A stretch of DNA of 49,119 nucleotides, taken from Streptomyces sp. MH60 (GTDB taxonomy: Bacteria; Actinomycetota; Actinomycetes; Streptomycetales; Streptomycetaceae). The position numbers and the translations under genes were made by a program. Positions 23,758-32,064 of this stretch are shown here, in pieces; position 1 is the stretch's first letter, and each line of letters starts with the position of its first letter. The notes below the pieces were generated by a model that saw only the letters and a list, made by a program, of their open reading frames with translations, did no database searches and was not told the origin of the DNA. The stretch is from positions 1 to 49,119 of the forward strand of contig NZ_MULI01000056.1 in NCBI RefSeq assembly GCF_002939385.1. The letters run 5' to 3'.

Positions 23758-24858
23758 ATGGTCACCGGTCCCAGGGCGTTCCTCGCACGGTGGACGACCG
23801 TCACGCCCGTGATCGCGGTCGTACTGCTGGCCTTCACCTGGGGCCGCCCGCTGCCCGGCGCGATCGTCGGGCTGCTCACGATCGTCCTGGCGGCGTCCGT
23901 CCTGGCCGCCGTGCACCATGCCGAGGTCGTCGCCCACCGGGTCGGCGAGCCCTTCGGCTCCCTGGTCCTCGCCATCGCGGTCACGGTCATCGAGGTGGCG
24001 CTCATCGTGACCCTGATGGCGGACGGCGGCGACAAGAGCGCGACCCTGGCCCGGGACACGGTCTTCGCGGCCGTCATGATCACCTGCAACGGGGTCGTCG
24101 GCCTCAGCCTCCTGGTCGCCTCCCTGCGCCACGGGATCGCGGTGTTCAACCCGGAGGGCACCGGCGCCGCCCTCGCGACGGTGGCGACGCTGGCCACCCT
24201 CAGCCTGGTCCTGCCGACCTTCACCACCAGCGCGCCCGGCCCGGAGTTCTCCACCGTGCAGCTGACCTTCGCGGCGCTGTCCTCGCTGGTCCTCTACGGG
24301 CTGTTCATCGCGACCCTGACCGTGCGGCACCGCGACTACTTCCTGCCGATCACCCGGCAGGGCGAAGTGATCACGGCCGAGGAACACGCCCACGCACCGT
24401 CCTCGCGCACGGCCCTGATCAGCCTCGGGATGCTGGGCCTGGCCCTGATCGGGGTCGTCGGCCTCGCCAAGGGGGTGTCGCCGACCATCGAGGACGGGGT
24501 GGCGGCCGCCGGACTCCACCACGCCGTCGTCGGCGTCATCATCGCCTTGCTGGTCCTGCTCCCCGAGACCATCGCCGCGGTGCGTTCCGCGCGCCGCGAC
24601 CGGGTGCAGACCAGCCTGAACCTGGCGCTCGGTTCGGCCATGGCCAGCATCGGCCTGACCATCCCCGCCGTCGCCCTCGCCTCCGTGTGGCTCAGCGGAC
24701 CGCTGGTCCTCGGCCTCAGCTCCATCCACATGGTGCTGCTCGCCCTGACCGTGGTGGTGGCCTCCCTGACGGTCGTGCCGGGCCGGGCCACGCCCTTGCA
24801 GGGAGGCGTCCACCTGGTGCTGTTCGCCGCGTACCTGGAACTGGCCGTCAACCCGTAG
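23758..24858 (+). CDS. chaA: ChaA-type Ca2+/H+ (cation) antiporter
   Basis: The 366-residue protein has about ten membrane helices and two inverted Na/Ca-exchanger repeats. The first carries the acidic motif SLVLAIAVTVIEVALIVTLM followed by ITCNGVVGLSLL. The second carries LLVLLPETIAAVRSARRDRVQTSLNLALGSAMASIGLTIPAV. These alpha-repeat glutamates are the cation-binding residues of CaCA-type exchangers. The gene lies 97 bp after the terC terminator in the same direction. Together with TerD, which binds Ca2+, it fits a calcium-homeostasis role. The ATG has a weak ribosome-binding site. Confidence 0.88.
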   Translation: MVTGPRAFLARWTTVTPVIAVVLLAFTWGRPLPGAIVGLLTIVLAASVLAAVHHAEVVAHRVGEPFGSLVLAIAVTVIEVALIVTLMADGGDKSATLARDTVFAAVMITCNGVVGLSLLVASLRHGIAVFNPEGTGAALATVATLATLSLVLPTFTTSAPGPEFSTVQLTFAALSSLVLYGLFIATLTVRHRDYFLPITRQGEVITAEEHAHAPSSRTALISLGMLGLALIGVVGLAKGVSPTIEDGVAAAGLHHAVVGVIIALLVLLPETIAAVRSARRDRVQTSLNLALGSAMASIGLTIPAVALASVWLSGPLVLGLSSIHMVLLALTVVVASLTVVPGRATPLQGGVHLVLFAAYLELAVNP

Positions 24859-24950
24859 GCCGGGGCCGGGCCGTCGGCGCAGCGTGATACACCGGGGACC
24901 GAGCGGCGGCCGCGCACGGGCCGCCGCACCCCTCACGGACCGGAGGAACC

Positions 24951-25424
24951 GTGCCCCGCACCCTGGCCAACGCCCCGATCATGATCCTTAACGGGCCCAA
25001 CCTGAACCTGCTCGGCCAGCGCCAGCCCGAGATCTACGGCTCCGACACCCTCGCCGACGTCGAGGCGCTGTGCGTGAAGGCGGCGGCCGCGCACGGCGGC
25101 ACGGTGGACTTCCGGCAGTCCAACCATGAGGGCGAACTGGTCGACTGGATCCACGAGGCCCGCTTGAACCACTGCGGGATCGTGATCAACCCCGCCGCCT
25201 ACTCGCACACGTCCGTCGCCATCCTGGACGCGCTCAACACGTGCGACGGGCTGCCGGTGGTGGAGGTCCACATCTCCAACATCCACCAGCGTGAGCCGTT
25301 CCGGCACCACTCCTACGTCTCGCAGCGCGCCGACGGAGTCGTCGCGGGGTGCGGCGTGCAGGGGTACGTCTTCGGCGTGGAGCGGATCGCGGCCCTGGCC
25401 CGAGCGGGCTCGGCCCAGGCCTGA
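24951..25424 (+). CDS. aroQ: Type II 3-dehydroquinate dehydratase
   Basis: The 157-residue protein shows the AroQ signatures ILNGPNLNLLGQRQPEIYG at the start (catalytic Tyr in IYG), FRQSNHEGELVDWI, VINPAAYSHTSVAILDAL and VEVHISNIHQREPFRHHSYVS with the catalytic His. It dehydrates 3-dehydroquinate to 3-dehydroshikimate in the shikimate pathway, or acts in quinate breakdown. The GTG follows CGGAGG. It stands alone, with no other aro gene nearby. The stop codon is embedded in the first of five 14-bp tandem repeats. Confidence 0.95.
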   Translation: MPRTLANAPIMILNGPNLNLLGQRQPEIYGSDTLADVEALCVKAAAAHGGTVDFRQSNHEGELVDWIHEARLNHCGIVINPAAYSHTSVAILDALNTCDGLPVVEVHISNIHQREPFRHHSYVSQRADGVVAGCGVQGYVFGVERIAALARAGSAQA

Positions 25425-25489
25425 GGCGCCGGGCCTGAGGCGCCGGGCCCGAGGCGCCGGGCCCGAGGCGCCGGGACTGATGCGCCGGG
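25420..25489. repeat. Five tandem 14-bp repeats spanning the aroQ stop codon
   Basis: Five successive units of CCTGAGGCGCCGGG (25420, 25434, 25448, 25462, 25476; last three with one or two changes) follow without gaps. The aroQ TGA (25422-25424) is inside unit one. The rest of the 267-bp intergenic region to 25691 shows no ORF or other structure I can support. Confidence 0.9.
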
Positions 25490-25691
25490 GCCGCCGGCCG
25501 GGGGGCGGGGATCGGGAGGCCGGCGGCCCGTGCCGCCCAGGAGCCGTCGTTCCTGTGCGGGGCTGCCACCAGTCGACCGCGCCGCACCGGTGCGCGGGGA
25601 GCGCGCGCGGACCGCGGATGTGTGCGAACGCTTCACACGGGGTGCGTACGCAGGTGCGAGGGCGCGGGTCCGCGGCCGACGCGCCCTGCCG

Positions 25692-26348
25692 TCACCAGCC
25701 GCGCGCCCGCCATTCCGGCAGGTGCGGCCGCTCCGCGCCGAGCGACGTGTCGTTGCCGTGCCCGGGGTAGACCCATGTCTCGTCCGGGAGCGCGGCGAAG
25801 ACCTTGGTCTCCACGTCGTGGATGAGGCTGGCGAACGCCTTCGGGTCCTTGTGGGTGTTGCCCACACCGCCCGGGAAGAGACAGTCCCCGGTGAACACAT
25901 GCGGATGTCCGTGCGGGTCGTCGTAGACCAGGACGATGGAGCCCGGTGTGTGCCCGACGAGATGGCGTGCGGTGAGCTCCACCTGACCCACCCGGATCGT
26001 GTCGCCGTCGTCGACCAGGACATCGGTCGGCACCGGGATGCCCTCGGCGTCGTGCCGGCCGGCGTGGGTGCGGGCGCCGGTGGCCGCGACGACCTCGGCG
26101 AGGGCCTGCCAGTGGTCGGCGTGCCGGTGGGTGGTGACGACGGACGCGATGCCGTCGTCACCGATCGTGCCGAGCAGGGTGTGCGCGTCGTTGGCGGCGT
26201 CGATCAGCAGTTGCTCGTCGGTGGCCCGGCAACGCAGCAGATAGGCGTTGTTGTCCATCGGGCCGACCGCGACCTTGGTGATCATCAGGTCCTTGAGCTC
26301 GTGCACGTCGGCGGGTCCGCCGACCGTCACCTCTCCGCAGTACGTCAT
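25692..26348 (-). CDS. MBL-fold metallo-hydrolase (glyoxalase II-like)
   Basis: The 218-residue protein contains the metallo-beta-lactamase metal motif THRHADHW (HxHxDH), a central GHTPGSIVLVY with the third His, FTGDCLFPGGVGNT with the bridging Asp, and YPGHGNDT with the last His. The arrangement is that of the small YcbL/glyoxalase-II-like hydrolases. These act on thioesters such as mycothiol or glutathione conjugates or related compounds. A neighbouring mycothiol-type isomerase on the same strand makes a mycothiol link plausible. ATG 26348 is preferred over the GTG six bases earlier. Confidence 0.88.
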   Translation of the reverse strand: MTYCGEVTVGGPADVHELKDLMITKVAVGPMDNNAYLLRCRATDEQLLIDAANDAHTLLGTIGDDGIASVVTTHRHADHWQALAEVVAATGARTHAGRHDAEGIPVPTDVLVDDGDTIRVGQVELTARHLVGHTPGSIVLVYDDPHGHPHVFTGDCLFPGGVGNTHKDPKAFASLIHDVETKVFAALPDETWVYPGHGNDTSLGAERPHLPEWRARGW

Positions 26349-26398
26349 GGCCACCAGCCTATCGCCGGGGGACCGTCCGCAGGCCGCCCCCCGCCCGC

Positions 26399-27085
26399 CT
26401 ACAGGGGAGGCAGCGCCGGCAGCGGACCGCCCTCCACCCCGAGCGTCGAGCCCTCACGGCGACCGGCGAGCCAGCCGAGCAGATCGGCCGGGGGGCCGGT
26501 GACGGTCACTTCGGCGGCGCCCGCCTCCCGTCCGGTGCGCCACGCGCGCGTGCCGTCCGTGAGCCGGGTCGGCGGCACCTCGGGGTGACCGGCGAACCGG
26601 GCGGCGAGGAAGTCGGTCTCCCGCTCGGTGAACTCCGCCGGAAGGTCCTCCAGCTCGTAGCCGATGCCCAGGTCCACGTGGTGCAGCTCCACCTCGGCCC
26701 ACCGCCGGAACGGCACCCTGGAGGCCGAGTCCGTGATCCCGTTGCGCAGCTCCACGGTGCGCGACCAGTCCGCGGGGGCGGCCGAGACGTCCTGGAACCG
26801 GGCCGCGCTCTCGCGCACGTCCGCGAGGTGCGCGTCGAGGGGGCGCGGGGCGTCCCGTTCGATGTCGGCGTCCCGGGCCTCGCCCGAGACGTACATGGGG
26901 CGTCCTTCGAGGACGTTCACGAGGGCGTCGGCGTTGCGGGCGAGATGGGCGAGGACGTGGCCGCGACTCCAGCCGGGAAGCCGTGACGACTCCGTCACGG
27001 ACGCGTTGTCCAGTTTCCCGACCGCGGTGAGCAGCCGCTCGGTCGCGTCACGTACAGACGCCAGGTCATGCGCGTGATCAATCAT
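26399..27085 (-). CDS. Maleylpyruvate-isomerase family, mycothiol-dependent (DinB-like) enzyme
   Basis: The 228-residue protein has the N-terminal mycothiol-dependent isomerase domain. SSRLPGWSRGHVLAHLARNADALVNVL contains the metal-ligand His, and FRRWAEVELHHVDLGIGYELEDLP contains the second His pair. The fold is a four-helix DinB-type bundle that binds a divalent metal and mycothiol. Members isomerise maleylpyruvate or catalyse related mycothiol transfers. The C-terminal region is the small accessory domain. The start ATG 27085 lies in the divergent region shared with uvrA, and the metallo-hydrolase gene follows 50 bp downstream. Confidence 0.87.
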   Translation of the reverse strand: MIDHAHDLASVRDATERLLTAVGKLDNASVTESSRLPGWSRGHVLAHLARNADALVNVLEGRPMYVSGEARDADIERDAPRPLDAHLADVRESAARFQDVSAAPADWSRTVELRNGITDSASRVPFRRWAEVELHHVDLGIGYELEDLPAEFTERETDFLAARFAGHPEVPPTRLTDGTRAWRTGREAGAAEVTVTGPPADLLGWLAGRREGSTLGVEGGPLPALPPL

Positions 27086-27230
27086 GCTGCCGACCCTAGA
27101 CCGCGCCACACCTTCGGGTGAAGGTGGTGGACGACCCCCGCAATTCGAATGCACGTGCTATAAGGTCGACAGTGGCGTCGGGCATGCTGGGAAGTCGGGG
27201 TTTGTTGACAACTGGTGAATCCGACCGGCG

Positions 27231-27253
27231 TTGTCAGTGGCTCCCCCTAGTCT
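27231..27253 (+). promoter_or_regulatory. RecA-NDp (PafBC-type) DNA-damage promoter of uvrA
   Basis: TTGTCAGTG (27231-27239), eight bases, then TAGTCT (27248-27253) match the consensus fully. A leader of about 49 nt would separate the start from the GTG at 27309. Confidence 0.88.
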
Positions 27254-27308
27254 GAGAAGGACGGGGGCCTCGCCCCTGTCACTTCTCTCAAGAAAGGTGC
27301 GGACCGGC

Positions 27309-30300
27309 GTGGCCGACCGTCTCATCGTCCGTGGCGCGCGCGAGCACAACCTGAAGAACGTCTCGCTCGACCTGCCTCGTGACTCGCTCATCGTCTTCAC
27401 GGGCCTGTCCGGGTCGGGCAAGTCCTCCCTGGCCTTCGACACGATCTTCGCCGAGGGCCAGCGGCGCTACGTGGAGTCGCTCTCCTCCTACGCCCGGCAG
27501 TTCCTCGGCCAGATGGACAAGCCGGACGTGGACTTCATCGAGGGCCTCTCCCCGGCGGTCTCCATCGACCAGAAGTCGACCTCGCGCAATCCGCGCTCGA
27601 CGGTCGGCACCATCACCGAGGTCTACGACTACCTGCGCCTGCTCTTCGCCCGCATCGGCAAGCCGCACTGCCCCGAGTGCGGGCGCCCGATCTCGCGCCA
27701 GTCGCCGCAGGCCATCGTGGACAAGGTCCTGGAGCTGCCGGAGGGCAGCCGCTTCCAGGTGCTGTCGCCGCTGGTGCGCGAGCGCAAGGGCGAGTTCGTC
27801 GACCTCTTCGCCGACCTCCAGACCAAGGGCTACTCCCGCGCGCGGGTGGACGGCGAGACCGTCCAGCTGTCCAACCCGCCCACGCTGAAGAAGCAGGAGA
27901 AGCACACCATCGAGGTGGTCGTCGACCGCCTCACGGTGAAGGACTCCGCCAAGCGGCGCCTCACCGACTCCGTGGAGACCGCGCTCGGCCTGTCCGGCGG
28001 CATGGTCGTGCTCGACTTCGTCGACCTCCCCGAGGGCGACCCCGAGCGCGAGCGCATGTACTCGGAGCACCTGTACTGCCCGTACGACGACCTGTCCTTC
28101 GAGGAGCTGGAGCCCCGCTCCTTCTCCTTCAACTCGCCCTTCGGCGCCTGCCCCGACTGCTCCGGCATCGGCACGCGCATGGAGGTCGACCCGGAGCTGA
28201 TCGTCCCCGACGAGGACAAGTCCCTCGACGAGGGCGCCATCCACCCCTGGTCGCACGGACACACCAAGGACTACTTCGGCCGCCTGATCGGCGCCCTCGC
28301 GGACGCGCTCGGCTTCCGTACGGACATCCCCTTCGCGGGTCTGCCGCTGCGTGCCCGCAAAGCTCTGCTGTACGGCCACAAGACCCAGGTCGAGGTCCGC
28401 TACCGCAACCGGTACGGACGCGAGCGCCGGTACACCACGGCCTTCGAGGGTGCGATCCCCTTCGTCAAGCGCCGGCACAGCGAGGCGGAGAGCGACGCCA
28501 GCCGCGAGCGCTTCGAGGGCTACATGCGCGAGGTGCCCTGCCCCACCTGTGAGGGCACGCGGCTCAAGCCGCTCGTCCTGGCGGTCACCGTCATGGGCAA
28601 GTCGATCGCCGAGGTCTCGGCGATGTCGATCAGCGACTGCGCGGACTTCCTGGGCCGGCTGACGCTCAACGCCCGGGACAAGAAGATCGCCGAGCGCGTG
28701 CTGAAGGAGGTCAACGAACGGCTGCGGTTCCTGGTCGACGTCGGCCTGGACTACCTCTCGCTGAACCGCGCGGCGGGCACCCTCTCCGGCGGCGAGGCCC
28801 AGCGCATCCGGCTGGCCACCCAGATCGGCTCCGGACTCGTCGGCGTGCTGTACGTCCTCGACGAGCCGTCCATCGGCCTGCACCAGCGCGACAACCACCG
28901 GCTGATCGAGACCCTCGTCCGGCTGCGGGACATGGGCAACACGCTCATCGTCGTCGAGCACGACGAGGACACCATCAAGGTCGCCGACTGGATCGTCGAC
29001 ATCGGCCCCGGCGCCGGTGAGCACGGCGGCAAGGTGGTGCACAGCGGGTCGGTCAAGGAGCTGCTCGACAACGCCGAGTCGCAGACCGGCCTGTACCTGT
29101 CCGGGCGGAAGGCCATCCCGCTGCCCGACATCAGGCGCCCGCACGACCCCTCCCGGCGGCTGACCGTGCACGGCGCCCGGGAGAACAACCTCCAGGACAT
29201 CGACGTGTCCTTCCCGCTGGGCGTCTTCACGGCCGTCACCGGCGTCTCGGGTTCCGGCAAGTCGACGCTGGTCAACGACATCCTGTACACCCACCTGGCC
29301 CGTGAACTGAACGGCGCGCGGAACGTCCCGGGCAGGCACACGCGCGTGGAGGGCGACGACCTCGTCGACAAGGTCGTCCACGTCGACCAGTCGCCCATCG
29401 GCCGCACCCCGCGGTCGAACCCGGCGACGTACACCGGCGTCTTCGACCACATCCGCAAGCTGTTCGCGGAGACGACGGAGGCGAAGGTGCGGGGCTACCT
29501 GCCCGGCCGCTTCTCCTTCAACGTCAAGGGCGGCCGCTGCGAGAACTGCGCGGGCGACGGCACGATCAAGATCGAGATGAACTTCCTCCCGGACGTCTAC
29601 GTCCCGTGCGAGGTCTGCCACGGCGCCCGGTACAACCGGGAGACCCTGGAGGTCCACTACAAGGGCAAGTCCATCGCAGACGTCCTGAACATGCCGATCG
29701 AGGAGGCGACCGACTTCTTCGAGGCGGTCCCCGCCATCTCCCGGCACATGAAGACCCTGAAGGACGTCGGCCTCGGCTACGTCCGGCTCGGCCAGTCCGC
29801 CACCACCCTGTCCGGCGGTGAGGCCCAGCGCGTCAAGCTCGCCAGCGAGCTGCAGCGCCGCTCCACCGGGCGCACGGTCTACGTCCTGGACGAGCCGACC
29901 ACCGGTCTGCACTTCGAGGACATCAGCAAGCTGCTGACGGTCCTCGGCGGCCTGGTCGACAAGGGCAACACGGTCATCGTCATCGAGCACAACCTGGACG
30001 TGATCAAGACCGCCGACTGGGTGGTCGACATGGGCCCCGAGGGTGGCGCCGGCGGTGGCCTGGTGGTCGCCGAGGGCACGCCCGAGCAGGTCGCGGGCGT
30101 CCCCGCCAGCCACACCGGCAAGTTCCTGCGCGACGTCCTCGGCGCCGACCGGGTCAGCGACGCGCCCGCGGTGACCAGGCCGCGCAAGGCGGCGAAGACG
30201 GTCGCGACCAAGGCCACCGCCAAGAAGACCGCCACCAAGACGGTCCCGGGCACGGCCGCCAAGAAGGCGACGGCCAAGAAGGCGGCCGCCACCAAGACGG

Positions 30301-30368
30301 CCAAGACGACGGCCAAGAAGGCCGCCAAGCCCGCCGCGAAGAAGACCACGCGGACGAGCAAGGCCTGA
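27309..30368 (+). CDS. uvrA: Excinuclease ABC subunit A
   Basis: The 1019-residue protein is the damage-recognition ATPase of nucleotide excision repair. It has two ABC halves: Walker A GLSGSGKSS near residue 35 and GVSGSGKST near 650, and two ABC signatures LSGGEAQRIRLA and LSGGEAQRVKLA. The C-terminal zinc finger is complete (CENC ... CEVC). In the first zinc site the CxxC reads CPYD (C257, D260), with the partner CPDC intact. The last 60 residues form a Lys/Ala/Thr-rich, histone-like tail absent from E. coli UvrA. The GTG start is supported by GAAAGGTG. Confidence 0.97.
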   Translation: MADRLIVRGAREHNLKNVSLDLPRDSLIVFTGLSGSGKSSLAFDTIFAEGQRRYVESLSSYARQFLGQMDKPDVDFIEGLSPAVSIDQKSTSRNPRSTVGTITEVYDYLRLLFARIGKPHCPECGRPISRQSPQAIVDKVLELPEGSRFQVLSPLVRERKGEFVDLFADLQTKGYSRARVDGETVQLSNPPTLKKQEKHTIEVVVDRLTVKDSAKRRLTDSVETALGLSGGMVVLDFVDLPEGDPERERMYSEHLYCPYDDLSFEELEPRSFSFNSPFGACPDCSGIGTRMEVDPELIVPDEDKSLDEGAIHPWSHGHTKDYFGRLIGALADALGFRTDIPFAGLPLRARKALLYGHKTQVEVRYRNRYGRERRYTTAFEGAIPFVKRRHSEAESDASRERFEGYMREVPCPTCEGTRLKPLVLAVTVMGKSIAEVSAMSISDCADFLGRLTLNARDKKIAERVLKEVNERLRFLVDVGLDYLSLNRAAGTLSGGEAQRIRLATQIGSGLVGVLYVLDEPSIGLHQRDNHRLIETLVRLRDMGNTLIVVEHDEDTIKVADWIVDIGPGAGEHGGKVVHSGSVKELLDNAESQTGLYLSGRKAIPLPDIRRPHDPSRRLTVHGARENNLQDIDVSFPLGVFTAVTGVSGSGKSTLVNDILYTHLARELNGARNVPGRHTRVEGDDLVDKVVHVDQSPIGRTPRSNPATYTGVFDHIRKLFAETTEAKVRGYLPGRFSFNVKGGRCENCAGDGTIKIEMNFLPDVYVPCEVCHGARYNRETLEVHYKGKSIADVLNMPIEEATDFFEAVPAISRHMKTLKDVGLGYVRLGQSATTLSGGEAQRVKLASELQRRSTGRTVYVLDEPTTGLHFEDISKLLTVLGGLVDKGNTVIVIEHNLDVIKTADWVVDMGPEGGAGGGLVVAEGTPEQVAGVPASHTGKFLRDVLGADRVSDAPAVTRPRKAAKTVATKATAKKTATKTVPGTAAKKATAKKAAATKTAKTTAKKAAKPAAKKTTRTSKA

Positions 30369-30374
30369 GTCCGG

Positions 30375-30418
30375 ACGGCGCCGGGCCCCACGGGATCTTC
30401 CGTGGGGCCCGGCGCCGT
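30375..30418. terminator. Bidirectional terminator between uvrA and YceI genes
   Basis: A perfect 19-bp stem (30375-30393 with 30400-30418), core GGCGCCGGGCCCCACGG, closes on a 6-nt GATCTT loop. It sits between two convergent genes and can terminate both. Confidence 0.93.
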
Positions 30419-30434
30419 TCGCAGGGCCCGGCGC

Positions 30435-30995
30435 TCAGTCGCCGGCCGGCTCCACGAACTGCATGTCGAGCTGGATCTTCACGACCTCTCCGAGCAGCCC
30501 CGGCGCAAAGTCCAGCCCGTAGTCGCTGCGCCGGATCTCACCCGTCGCCTCGAACCCGGCGTGCCGGCCGGCGCCCTCCATCGGGACGTCCACCAGCCCG
30601 CCGAACTCCACGGCGAGCGTCACGGGACGGGTCACGTCGCCGATCGTCAGCTCGCCGTCCATGGTCCAGTCCTCGCCCGCGCCCGAAACCCGGGTCGAGC
30701 GGAAGGTCATCGTCGGCCGCTTCTCCACGTCGAGCAGGTCGGAGGCGCGTACGTGCGCGTCCCGGTCGGCGTTCCCGGTGTCGATGGAGGCCAGGTCGAT
30801 CGTCGCGGACACCCGGGTCTCCTCGGCGGTCCGACCGACGTGGAGCTCGGTGTCGAACCCGGTGAAGCGGCCGCGGACCTTCGCGATGCCGAGATGGCGG
30901 ATGGTGAAGTTCACCGAGGAGTGGAACGGGTCGAGGGCCCACGCACCGGAAGCGATGGGCAGGGGAGCGGCGGGGGTGCGGGTGTCGTTCGTCAT
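30435..30995 (-). CDS. YceI-family lipid/isoprenoid-binding protein
   Basis: The 186-residue protein has the YceI lipocalin-like pattern. GAWALDPFHSSVNFTIRHLGIAKVRGRFTGF is the opening strand set, SATIDLASIDTGNADRDAHVRASDLLDVEKRPTMTFRST the family block, and MDGELTIGDVTRPVTLAVEFGG the terminal part. YceI proteins bind polyisoprenoid or other lipids in a beta-barrel, and some are base- or stress-inducible. No signal peptide is present here, so it should be cytoplasmic. It is divergent from the XRE regulator gene at 31098 and could be its target. Confidence 0.9.
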   Translation of the reverse strand: MTNDTRTPAAPLPIASGAWALDPFHSSVNFTIRHLGIAKVRGRFTGFDTELHVGRTAEETRVSATIDLASIDTGNADRDAHVRASDLLDVEKRPTMTFRSTRVSGAGEDWTMDGELTIGDVTRPVTLAVEFGGLVDVPMEGAGRHAGFEATGEIRRSDYGLDFAPGLLGEVVKIQLDMQFVEPAGD

Positions 30996-31097
30996 GCCGT
31001 CCACCGTGCGGGCCGAGCGCTCACGAAGGGAGACCGGCCCGAGCGTGGTAGTGGCAGGGCCACCCTTTCGCGCGTGCGCGTTGGTACGTTCCCTGAC

Positions 31098-31961
31098 GTG
31101 AGCGACAACGAGTTGGGCACGTTCCTGCGGAGGATGCGCGAGTCCGTCACCCCGGCCGAGGTGGGACTCCCGGCCGGCACCCGCCGCCGTACCCCGGGCC
31201 TGCGCCGCGCCGAACTGGCCACGCTCGCCGGCGTCAGCGTCGAGTACCTCACCCGGCTGGAACAGGGGCGCGACCGCAATCCGTCCGTCCAGGTGCTCGG
31301 CGCCCTCGCCGACGCGCTGAAGCTGTCCCTGCGGGAGCGGATGCTGCTGCGCCGCCTGACCAAGGAGGCCGACGGCGGCGACCCGCTGCTCTGTGCCGCG
31401 GCCCCGCCGCGCAGCAGCGGTGTGCGGCCCACCGTGCGGGCCGTACTGGACCGGCTGGAGCCCGCCCCCGCCGTGGTGCTCGACTGGATCGGCGACATCC
31501 TCGCCCACACCGGCGGCTACGCCCGGCTGACCGGCCCGATCGGACTGCTGGACGGCGAGCGGCCCAACCTGCTGCGCCACCTGTTCACCGACGCGCGTGC
31601 GCGCGTCGCCTACCCCGACTGGGACCGGATGGCCGACGACCTGGTCGCCCAGCTCCGGCACGAGGCCCCGCTGCGGGACCCGGAGGTGAAGGACCTCGCC
31701 GACGAGCTGACGCTGACGGCCGGGGCGGCCTTCGCCGACCGGTTCTCCGACCTCGGAGCGGCGGCCCGGCGGGTCGGCACCCAGCTCATGGAGCACCCCG
31801 AGGCCGGACCGCTGCGGCTGCTCCACGAGACGCTGTCGCTGCCCGAGGAAGGCCGGCGGATCGTCGTGTACCTGCCCGCGGACGACGCCACGGCCGCCGC
31901 CCTGGACCGTCTGAACGGCCGCCGCCCCGGCGCTCTGCGGGCCGTACGCCGGGCGGTCTGA
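31098..31961 (+). CDS. XRE-family regulator with MmyB-like C-terminal domain
   Basis: The GTG at 31098 gives 287 residues. The N-terminal helix-turn-helix includes RRRTPGLRRAELATLAGVSVEYLTRLEQGRDRNPSVQVLGALADAL. The remainder reads as the MmyB-like ligand-binding domain (PAVVLDWIGDILAHTGGYARL, RHLFTDARARVAYPDWDRMADDLVAQLR, ELTLTAGAAFADRFSD). Relatives regulate small-molecule responses, often a divergent neighbour, which here is the YceI gene 102 bp away. The C-terminal end runs into a hexanucleotide-repeat region. The ligand is unknown. Confidence 0.9.
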   Translation: MSDNELGTFLRRMRESVTPAEVGLPAGTRRRTPGLRRAELATLAGVSVEYLTRLEQGRDRNPSVQVLGALADALKLSLRERMLLRRLTKEADGGDPLLCAAAPPRSSGVRPTVRAVLDRLEPAPAVVLDWIGDILAHTGGYARLTGPIGLLDGERPNLLRHLFTDARARVAYPDWDRMADDLVAQLRHEAPLRDPEVKDLADELTLTAGAAFADRFSDLGAAARRVGTQLMEHPEAGPLRLLHETLSLPEEGRRIVVYLPADDATAAALDRLNGRRPGALRAVRRAV

Positions 31962-31971
31962 CCACCTCGGA

Positions 31972-32019
31972 CCGAAGCCGGAGCCGGAGCCGGAGCCGAA
32001 GCCGAAGCCGGAGCCGAAG
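31972..32019. repeat. Eight tandem hexanucleotide repeats (CCGRAG)
   Basis: Eight contiguous 6-bp units, CCGAAG or CCGGAG, run from 31972 to 32019 and a ninth divergent unit follows. They lie between the stops of two convergent genes (the XRE regulator and the sugar kinase). Copy number may differ among strains. Confidence 0.9.
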
Positions 32020-32064
32020 CCGCGGCCTGTGCCGACATCGGCTCCGCCCCGGTCCCGGCTCCCG

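Noticed and set aside
27288..30113. 941-codon open frame on the minus strand opposite uvrA
   Set aside because: It mirrors uvrA exactly, has runs of Val/Asp/Leu/Gly typical of antisense GC-rich frames and no recognisable domain.
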